Source: a virus. From it: 64,000 nt of DNA. The stretch is taken from the IMG/VR virus record IMGVR_UViG_3300012964_000004, positions 1-64,000 of that record; one strand, written 5' to 3'. A program made the position numbers and the translations under genes. The notes beneath the pieces are model-generated. The model searched no databases and had not been told where the DNA came from. It worked only from the letters and a program-made list of their open reading frames with translations. Positions 57,171-64,000 of this stretch are shown piece after piece. Within the stretch, counting starts at the first letter, position 1, and each line of letters begins with the position of its first letter.

Positions 57171-59006
57171 ATGGCTCAAGAAAATACTACCCTTATGGAT
57201 GTCCAATTCAATATTGGCCAGGCCATGACATTCTCGGAAGGCTGGCACAAGAACATCAATTTATGGCGCAGGCTGTATGATTTCAATCACTATGACATCG
57301 CGCCTCTAGCTGGTGAGACCCAGTTCAATGATCCTACTTTTACCAACACTGTGGATCTGGCGGTGGCTATCGTCTTGGCCAATCCGCTCACTTGGAAGGC
57401 TACACCTTGGAAACCTACGTCACTGGCAGGCAAGATGTCAGATGCGGCTGAGAAATTCTTGATTGGCACTGAACAGACTAACACTGACCGCAACGAATAC
57501 GATCTCGCCTACGAGATCCTGATGCACTTCGTCCGAGATGGAGGTGCGGTGGTCTATACGTGGTGGGATGAGGACATCGCAGCTTATTCCCGTGGCACTG
57601 AGGAAGTGTTGAACCTCAACGGTGAAGTCGTGAGTGGTATCACCTACGAAGAGTGTCCGCTGCGTATGCAAGTCATTGATCCGCTTTCCATTATGCTGCT
57701 TCCTGGTGGGCGCGGACGTTGGATGGCTATCGTGCGCACTGAAGAGCAGACCCTTTATGATATTCAAAGACGCTTTGGCTCGCTGCCCGCTTCAGTCGCC
57801 CATCTGTCCGATTACCAAACAATGTTGGCTAACAAGGGCACGCTATACGATTACTGGGATATTATTCTCAAACCAGAGGCCAATAGTGACAGGAAAATTC
57901 CTGTTGTGCGTAATGCAGTTTTGTTTGGAACTACTACTGCCACTGAATTCATCCCTGGGTGGGAATTGAAAGAGATGCCCAAATACAATTCCCTGCCCTA
58001 TACGGTTGGATTTTATAAGCCGACCGATCGCCTGAACTCCAAGAAATGGGATGGGATTATCACACCGCTGGTCGGTTCGGTGAGGCAACTGGAAGTCAGC
58101 ATCAATCGCCGCCAGCGTCAAATCGATATTTTCTCATCCATGCCTTTTGTCTCCAAGACGGCCACAGGTCGGGCAGTCAATGTGGATCCTGGTCTGGGCA
58201 AGGTTGTGGCGCTTTCGACTGAGGAAGATTTTGGCTTCCCTGTCTGGCAGGGCAATCCACCCGATGTGGAGCGCCAGATTGATTTCTTGCGCTCCCGCGT
58301 GCAACAGTCAGGTTTTTCAGATGTGTTCTATGGTGCGGGCGCCAGTCAGGTATCTGGTTACGCTTTATCTCAACTGGGCGATCAGAACCGCATTCGTCTC
58401 GAGCAGCCCGTCACCCATCTTGAACGTTTTTACTCATGGTTGGGCAAGAAGATCATTGACATCACCGAGGCCAATGCAGGTCAGAACGCTTTCATACGTG
58501 TGTATGGGCGCGTGCGTGGGGCACCTTTTGCTGGTGCAGTCGAGATCGACGCTCTAAAAGGGTTGCAGATTAGTTGCAAGATCGTGCCTGAGTTCCCGAA
58601 TGAGCGCGTGCGCAACCATGCTATGGCTACCCAGGTGCGTGGCATTCTGTCAGATCATCGCATCATGGAAGATTATTTGGGTGTGCAACAGCCTGATGAT
58701 GAGTTCGATGTGCGCATGACTGAGGATGCTCAGAAACATCCTATAGTCACTGGCTATAACTTGATGCGCAAATTGAGCGAGATGGCAGAAGCTGGTGATA
58801 AAGTAGCGGCTATGACCCTTGTGGCTTTGCAGCAGAGTGGTATGCCAGGGATGCCAGGCCGCCCCAGTGAGCCGCCCAATCCGCAGCAACCCCAGGGAGT
58901 TCCTCAAGCAGGTCGCCCAATGGGTGGCACTATTGGCGGAACTGAAGAGGCATTAGCCAGCGCTGCTCCCACCATGGAGGGAGGCGTATATGGCACAGAA
59001 GTTTAG
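57171..59006 (+). CDS. Portal protein
   Basis: 611 aa, a usual length. The N-terminus has WRRLYDFNHYDIAP, the middle YKPTDRLNSKKWDGIITPLV, and then GAGASQVSGYALSQLGDQNR near residue 390, a region common in portals. The C-terminus is rich in Gly, Pro and Met (GMPGMPGRPSEPPNP). It forms the dodecameric channel through which DNA enters and leaves, and holds the terminase and later the adaptor. It overlaps the next gene by 17 bases. Confidence 0.93.
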   Translation: MAQENTTLMDVQFNIGQAMTFSEGWHKNINLWRRLYDFNHYDIAPLAGETQFNDPTFTNTVDLAVAIVLANPLTWKATPWKPTSLAGKMSDAAEKFLIGTEQTNTDRNEYDLAYEILMHFVRDGGAVVYTWWDEDIAAYSRGTEEVLNLNGEVVSGITYEECPLRMQVIDPLSIMLLPGGRGRWMAIVRTEEQTLYDIQRRFGSLPASVAHLSDYQTMLANKGTLYDYWDIILKPEANSDRKIPVVRNAVLFGTTTATEFIPGWELKEMPKYNSLPYTVGFYKPTDRLNSKKWDGIITPLVGSVRQLEVSINRRQRQIDIFSSMPFVSKTATGRAVNVDPGLGKVVALSTEEDFGFPVWQGNPPDVERQIDFLRSRVQQSGFSDVFYGAGASQVSGYALSQLGDQNRIRLEQPVTHLERFYSWLGKKIIDITEANAGQNAFIRVYGRVRGAPFAGAVEIDALKGLQISCKIVPEFPNERVRNHAMATQVRGILSDHRIMEDYLGVQQPDDEFDVRMTEDAQKHPIVTGYNLMRKLSEMAEAGDKVAAMTLVALQQSGMPGMPGRPSEPPNPQQPQGVPQAGRPMGGTIGGTEEALASAAPTMEGGVYGTEV

Positions 59007-59217
59007 CATGGATGATACTTTCAAACGTTCCTATAAATCTATCGATTTGGCTTTCAAGATTTCTGCCAAGCGTATGGGTTTGGAGCAAGATGAAGATTTG
59101 AATTTATATGCCACTTTGCAGCCTAACGATTTTGCGGAGCTTACCAAATTGTACGGTGAGAATGAAGTGCTGAATTACATCAAGACCATGGAGAAGCAAC
59201 GTTTGCTTGGAAAATAG
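58990..59217 (+). CDS. Small helical protein after the portal
   Basis: 75 aa. MAQKFSMDDTFKRSYKSIDL, then KISAKRMGLEQDEDLNL and a C-terminal helix (ENEVLNYIKTMEKQRLLGK). It begins inside the portal gene with GGAGGG upstream. It could be a portal- or packaging-associated peptide. The function is unknown. Confidence 0.7.
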   Translation: MAQKFSMDDTFKRSYKSIDLAFKISAKRMGLEQDEDLNLYATLQPNDFAELTKLYGENEVLNYIKTMEKQRLLGK

Positions 59218-59226
59218 GAGGATGTC

Positions 59227-60096
59227 ATGGCTCAACCTGTTGGATCTGGGTTGAAGAAACCCAAACCTAAGACGCCAGTTTACACTGTCAAACCTTATCC
59301 CATTCATGGGCAAGGCCCTTATATGCCCAGGGTGGAGACAGTGCCTTATAATCCCTATCCGACTTACAACCAAGGCCCTTACATGCCCAGGGTCGAGATG
59401 GGAGGTAGCCCTTACGCCAATCCCTACTTGACTGCAGTCTACGGTGGCGGTGGAGGTGGAGGTGCTGCAGGCGGAGGCCCTGTCACTTGGTCGCAGGCTT
59501 ATAACTTGGAAGGTGCACCTTCTTGGTGGAAAGGTATGCTGCCCAGTCAATGGACACCTGAGACCGAGTTCGCTGCTATGGTGAATGCGCTGATGCCTTA
59601 TTTGACTATTGAGGATCAGCGTGCGATGGGATCCAGTTTGTCACGCCTCTTCCCAGATGCGTTCGGCAGCTATTCGCCTGAGAAAACTGCTTATCCAACA
59701 CCACCTTCCAGCATCAAGGCGGAACGCGAGTATTATTTCCAATCCCAACAGCGTGCTACAGATCTATTGGGTGCTCTAGACAAAATGAAGGCGGCTTCGG
59801 GTCAAGATGAAAAGAAGTTTGGCCCTGGTTATCAGTATTTGCGCCAGTTGGCTACAACTGTCAAAGAATTTGGCGCTAAGGTTGGCCAAAGCCAGATGTC
59901 CCGCAGACAATATATCAATATGTACTCTGCTTTGGATCCATTGTTAGCTGAGACCAAAGGTGAAGCACTGTCCGCGTATGGCGAGATCGCCCGTGCGCTG
60001 ACTCAACCCTTCATGGGGGCGGGCAAGCTGATCAACGTCTATAAGGATCAATCAGGGAATTGGATCTTTGGAAAGCCAAACACTGGCTGGTTCTGA
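59227..60096 (+). CDS. Unknown virion-region protein with GQGPYMPRVE repeats
   Basis: 289 aa. The N-terminal 70 residues are Pro/Tyr-rich and contain GQGPYMPRVE and NQGPYMPRVE 23 residues apart, with a Gly-rich linker at about 74-85. The rest is helical (ATDLLGALDKMKAASGQDEK; GEIARALTQPFMGAGKLINV). It sits between the portal and a giant gene. It may bind the portal or capsid, but this is not established. Confidence 0.72.
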   Translation: MAQPVGSGLKKPKPKTPVYTVKPYPIHGQGPYMPRVETVPYNPYPTYNQGPYMPRVEMGGSPYANPYLTAVYGGGGGGGAAGGGPVTWSQAYNLEGAPSWWKGMLPSQWTPETEFAAMVNALMPYLTIEDQRAMGSSLSRLFPDAFGSYSPEKTAYPTPPSSIKAEREYYFQSQQRATDLLGALDKMKAASGQDEKKFGPGYQYLRQLATTVKEFGAKVGQSQMSRRQYINMYSALDPLLAETKGEALSAYGEIARALTQPFMGAGKLINVYKDQSGNWIFGKPNTGWF

Positions 60097-60106
60097 GAGG
60101 TAATTG

Positions 60107-63100
60107 ATGGAAACCGATAAGGCACCTTTCTGGAAAGACCCCAAATTCAAACGGACGGTCAAACAACTCCAGGCGCTATATTCAGCGCGTCTGGCAGCTA
60201 GACAAGCGGCTCGCAAGTTGTGGCAGCGCTCGAGCAACTATGCTGCGGCCAATCGAATTCCTAATGTGGTCTCATCTGCCCAGTCGCAGGTACAAGCTCA
60301 GCGCAAACCCATCATGGGTATGCCCGATCGGGAGATGGAAATCATCCAGCGCATCCCTACTATCCAGCAGACAGTCACGCAGCCTACTACCAAGACGCCC
60401 CAGGGAGCACCGCCCGTCAGCGTGGATCCGAGCATTATTCAAGGCGCACCCGCTTACTATGATCCACAAACCAATCAAATTACTAACAAACTAACCAATA
60501 CCAAACTATTCAATTTGAATGGTGAGGTGATCCCGACCAATCAAGCAGATGATGGTTCCTGGCTGGTGCCTGATGAAATGCAGAGATTAGGCGTCACGCT
60601 AAACCAAATGACCGAGGCGATTTACACGCCCGATATGTTGGAACAATTCAACTATGTGCCCAGTGCGGATGAAATCATTCCACCCCTGGGTTTCGATGTT
60701 GCTTCCATAGAGGGTGAGAATTTATATTATGATCCGCTCACCCATCGCATCACGACCACGCCGACCCAAGTCCAATATTTCTGGACGCCCGATGGTAATG
60801 AGATTACTCAGCAGCGCTTTGCGGTGGAGCATGGCCGCCTTATTCCCAATCAAGAAGTCAAGCTGGATGCAAATACCCGAGCACTCATCGATGCGATCCT
60901 GACAACGCAAAAAAGCCAAGCTGATGCCACGGCGCTCTTGGTGGAAAGAGGATCGCCTGTTTCTCCAGGTCAGGTAATTCAAGGCAGCAATCAAATCAGC
61001 CAGACAGATTATCAGAATATGTTCAAGCCCTGGGTGAAAGCCACTCAAGAGGCTGAGGTTCTGCGGGTGGGCGAGCAATATAGTGAGACGGGTGAATTGC
61101 TGAAGGAAGGCACAGTCATCTTCACCACACCTGCTACACCTGGGTTGCAATTACCTGCAGGCCTTTCCAATATGTTGGAAACTACACCTTTTGGAAGGCT
61201 GGTCATGTATGTCCCACCTTGGAACCCACTATCTTGGAACCCCAAGACCAAAGCGATTGCACAAGAAGCTTACCGCAAAGTTTTGGATCGGGTGGCTGGT
61301 GGCTTGATCTATTTGTTTTCGGAGTCCAACTGGTGGCTCAAGCAGAAGTTCTTTTCTAACGCTCGTGATATGAAGCGTCAATCTGGCTTTGGGGATTGGT
61401 TGCCATCTGCGGCTGCCACTACTCTGACCGTGGCAGTCGGACTGCCTTGGGCGGCCGTTCACCTCCTCGGCGCCCCCTTTGTTTCCATTTGGGACAAAGA
61501 AAAGGGTGCAGAGTGGCGGACTTTCGGAGAGAAGGTCAAGCGAGAGTGGCAGAACAAGATGTCAGTCATGACCGATCAATTCTTGGAAACCACTCTGTTC
61601 TATCAGGGTTCGCCTTCCTCTGGTCTATCCTTGTCTCCTACTCAATATGATCTCCTCATGGAAAATTATTGGACTGGAATTGAGACAGGAGCGAATCAAA
61701 CTTGGGGCGACTATCTTGGGGAAAGTGGTGTCACGGCTGTAAAGATCAGACAGCACGCCGATCGAATGAATGGCAAGATGACCATCGGTTGGGATTATGT
61801 CCAGCGGGCGCAGCTAGCCTGGAATGAAGGCCGCCAAGAGGAAGCTGTCACGCTCATGACCGAAGGTCTGTCTGACATTCTGGTGTACGGTCTGGACTAT
61901 GCAGCTTTTGGAAACTATGCACGGCACGAGTTTGATCCCAAATGGAAGCCCAACCAAGTGGGCGCTGACGCCTTCTTAGATAAGACCATCCCTGTTTCAT
62001 CCGAAGAATTGGACTGGGTTTACAAATTGGTGGCACTGAACAATGCCGAGAAATTCATGAGCTTGTTTGCTAAATGGGGAACGCCTGAAGAGCAACTCAC
62101 CCTAGCCAAGAATTTGGGGTCAGGCACGAACTATTTGTTCATTCGCCAGCTAGCCATGAATGCGCTTGAGTCTGGCCGAATGCCTACCATTCATGAGATT
62201 TACAATGAGGCCTTTCCTTGGTTGAAGGGCTATGCAGCCAATCCAATGAGCACCAAGCAGATCCGCGAGTTCATTCAGAAGGACTCGATTGCTTTTCATG
62301 ATCGTGCTCGAGAATTGGCACTCATCTCGACTGCCTATGAAAAGCAGGCCAATGCCTGGGGTGATGAAAATGTAGCTGAGAAGGAACGGTTACTTGGATT
62401 GGCACGCAAATTTATGAACGAAGCCAAGAACTTGCTGGATGCAGCTTATGAATTGGATCGCAAAGCTGGTGGATTGGATCCGTTCGCCATGTATTCTTGG
62501 GATGCCTATCCAGAGAAGTACAAGGAGTTCAAGCAGCGGTTGGCCGAAGCTGAGATCCAACTAGGCCGTCCGCCCACGCGCAACGAAATTATCGATGTTG
62601 GCTACCAGTATGCCGATTTTGTTTATGAGGCTTCGGGCGAAGCCATTATTGATGTTTTCAACTTATTGGAGTCTCTCAAAATTGGGAAGATAGCGGGCGA
62701 AGTATCTAAGAATGCGCTCACCGTCGCGCTATCAAAATCCAAAGTTGGCCGCAATCTCACTTCAGCCTGGATGCAGACAGTAGATGACATGATTGAGTCC
62801 CGACGCATTCGCCACATGAAAAATCGCGCTTTCGTCTCCCAAGGTTTCAAACAGCAACAGTGGACGACCAACCTGATAAAGGACATCGCAGATACCAAAC
62901 CGACCAGCAAAGATGAACTTCTGTGGCAGGTGCAGCGAGCAGCCAATCAAATCAATGCAATTTCTTTGGCTAAAAATCCAGAAGAATATCAGCAATTAGT
63001 GCGATCGGCCAGAAACGTTTTACCTGTTACAGTTTCTGAGCGTTCGTTAGCGGATGCTCGCTACGTACTGGGCACGCTGGATGCAGACAAATGGAAAGAT

Positions 63101-64000
63101 CTAGTGGATGATGTCTGGGAAGATGCTTCCAATACATTTCTTGATCGCTCGGCCAAGGAAATAAAGCGCGAACTCAAGAAAAATCCCATCCCAACAGGCA
63201 TGGATGTTGAAGAAGTTATGCGCAATCGCATTCAGGCCAAACTGAACAATTACTTGTACAGTCAGCACGGTCTATATAAGATTGCTCAAGAAACGGGTGA
63301 ACGCATCAAGCGGTTATTCCTGCGAGAACACGAGGCCTGGGCGGGTTCGATTTTCCAAAAAGATACCTGGATGGCCAAACTGGGTCTTGCCAATTTACCT
63401 CCAGAAAAGGTTGGCCCTGGGCTGGTAAAGTTCCGTAAGGGTATCAATATCACCTACCAGATTAGCCGCTGGTTTATGAACGCTTGGGTGTGGGCAACGC
63501 TGGCTCGCCGCCCCGCCTGGATGCTATTCAACTTCTATGACAACACCTTCCGCTTCCTGGTCAGCGGTTCGGCTGACAGTTTGCACGATGTCATCTACTT
63601 GATGAAACGTTATGTCGGCATAGATGTGGAAAAAGAGATAGGACTCAGAGCCGAGGTGACTACATCCATGCAGGCGGCAGCCTTCAATGTAATGATTGAG
63701 CAGACAGGTCTGGGAGAGAAGATTACCCATCTGCAAAGCATCCTGGATTTCGCAGACAATCCTTTTGGCTTTCTATCTCATTACAAATCGAACTACAAAG
63801 TTCTGACCGATGGAAAGAATGTGGCTGCACATGCTTACGCGGTCTGGCGGGCGTTCCCGCTGTCAGTCAAAACCTTGGCGTCTGCGATCGAGGTTGGTTC
63901 CCGCGTGCGCATGTACTACAAGCTCTTCATGAAGAATGTGGCCAAAGTCAACACACCCAGATTGTTGGCGCTGGTTACTGAAGGTCTGGTTGAGCGATTG
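60107..64000 (+). CDS. Giant virion protein, 3'-truncated
   Basis: At least 1298 aa, open to the last base of the window. Residues 117-158 and 207-252 are related (YYDPQTNQIT and YYDPLTHRIT, each with a later IPTN/IPNQ). A hydrophobic segment lies at about 432-462 (PSAAATTLTVAVGLPWAAVH). The rest is largely helical with many Trp and Tyr residues. Near 1128-1160, ARRPAWMLFNFYDNTFRFLV resembles a hydrophobic element common before the effector domains of giant phage proteins. GAGAGGTAATTG precedes the ATG. It is probably an internal, ejected protein and possibly the 5' part of the gene at the left end. Confidence 0.85.
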   Translation, partial: METDKAPFWKDPKFKRTVKQLQALYSARLAARQAARKLWQRSSNYAAANRIPNVVSSAQSQVQAQRKPIMGMPDREMEIIQRIPTIQQTVTQPTTKTPQGAPPVSVDPSIIQGAPAYYDPQTNQITNKLTNTKLFNLNGEVIPTNQADDGSWLVPDEMQRLGVTLNQMTEAIYTPDMLEQFNYVPSADEIIPPLGFDVASIEGENLYYDPLTHRITTTPTQVQYFWTPDGNEITQQRFAVEHGRLIPNQEVKLDANTRALIDAILTTQKSQADATALLVERGSPVSPGQVIQGSNQISQTDYQNMFKPWVKATQEAEVLRVGEQYSETGELLKEGTVIFTTPATPGLQLPAGLSNMLETTPFGRLVMYVPPWNPLSWNPKTKAIAQEAYRKVLDRVAGGLIYLFSESNWWLKQKFFSNARDMKRQSGFGDWLPSAAATTLTVAVGLPWAAVHLLGAPFVSIWDKEKGAEWRTFGEKVKREWQNKMSVMTDQFLETTLFYQGSPSSGLSLSPTQYDLLMENYWTGIETGANQTWGDYLGESGVTAVKIRQHADRMNGKMTIGWDYVQRAQLAWNEGRQEEAVTLMTEGLSDILVYGLDYAAFGNYARHEFDPKWKPNQVGADAFLDKTIPVSSEELDWVYKLVALNNAEKFMSLFAKWGTPEEQLTLAKNLGSGTNYLFIRQLAMNALESGRMPTIHEIYNEAFPWLKGYAANPMSTKQIREFIQKDSIAFHDRARELALISTAYEKQANAWGDENVAEKERLLGLARKFMNEAKNLLDAAYELDRKAGGLDPFAMYSWDAYPEKYKEFKQRLAEAEIQLGRPPTRNEIIDVGYQYADFVYEASGEAIIDVFNLLESLKIGKIAGEVSKNALTVALSKSKVGRNLTSAWMQTVDDMIESRRIRHMKNRAFVSQGFKQQQWTTNLIKDIADTKPTSKDELLWQVQRAANQINAISLAKNPEEYQQLVRSARNVLPVTVSERSLADARYVLGTLDADKWKDLVDDVWEDASNTFLDRSAKEIKRELKKNPIPTGMDVEEVMRNRIQAKLNNYLYSQHGLYKIAQETGERIKRLFLREHEAWAGSIFQKDTWMAKLGLANLPPEKVGPGLVKFRKGINITYQISRWFMNAWVWATLARRPAWMLFNFYDNTFRFLVSGSADSLHDVIYLMKRYVGIDVEKEIGLRAEVTTSMQAAAFNVMIEQTGLGEKITHLQSILDFADNPFGFLSHYKSNYKVLTDGKNVAAHAYAVWRAFPLSVKTLASAIEVGSRVRMYYKLFMKNVAKVNTPRLLALVTEGLVERL

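Noticed and set aside
1-64000. Direct circular closure of the window
   Set aside because: I looked for frame continuity from base 64000 to base 1 and found a stop soon after. No terminal direct repeat was noticed, so the ends are not a simple circle junction.
1-64000. Integrase, excisionase or repressor genes that would show a temperate phage
   Set aside because: None was recognised in any frame. The missing sequence could still hold one, so lifestyle is not claimed.

Overview
The window is a stretch of a tailed double-stranded DNA phage genome, probably recovered from a metagenome. It carries a large terminase, portal, scaffold, N4-gp56-type major capsid protein, head-tail and tail proteins, long fibre proteins, a GH25 lysozyme with holin-like proteins, and a phage replication module. 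I see no rRNA, no integrase or other lysogeny gene, and no cellular housekeeping gene. Genes are packed tightly, often with ATGA or TAATG stop/start overlaps, and most starts have strong AGGAGG-type ribosome binding sites. I cannot name the host. No tape-measure, tail-tube or tail-terminator gene is visible. The capsid genes are followed directly by an adaptor-like protein and a propeller-like protein. A podovirus-like virion, with the giant proteins acting as internal or ejected proteins, is the simplest reading, but this is inference.

Layout. (1) 1-19615, plus strand: the 3' part of a giant virion gene, then scaffold, capsid, two paralogous decoration-type proteins, a Rossmann-like protein, adaptor, propeller-like tail protein, a VSR-like nuclease, a fibre-like protein, and a lysis block (lysozyme plus three small membrane proteins). 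(2) 19602-30235, minus strand: replication and recombination operon with RuvC-like resolvase, RecA-like ATPase, UDG-like protein, family A DNA polymerase, DnaB-like helicase, CHC2 primase and SNF2 helicase, plus small unknowns including two 29-31 aa membrane peptides. (3) 30236-31648: regulatory gap and a small plus-strand island with an unknown protein and an HNH nuclease. (4) 31656-42072, minus strand: about 27 mostly unknown genes (DUF932 protein, DNA methyltransferase, HicA-like protein, zinc-ribbon proteins), with separate promoter/terminator units at the right end. (5) 42073-42756: non-coding control region between the divergent arms. (6) 42757-55180, plus strand: small genes, a tRNA-like non-coding patch, two tandem promoter-hairpin cassettes that may make small RNAs, then virion genes ending in two very long fibre proteins built from 22-residue HxH repeats around jelly-roll domains. 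(7) 55190-64000, plus strand: packaging and portal genes, then the 5' part of a giant gene that runs off the window.

Both ends of the window lie inside giant open reading frames. The order terminase-portal-giant (right end) and giant-scaffold-capsid (left end) is what one would see if a circular genome slightly larger than 64 kb had been cut inside one giant gene between portal and scaffold. Base 64000 does not join base 1 in frame, so sequence is missing between them. The left-hand part carries a zincin-like peptidase, ADP-ribosyltransferase-like domains and a degenerate GGDEF-like domain. This resembles the polyvalent proteins that phages inject to condition the host.
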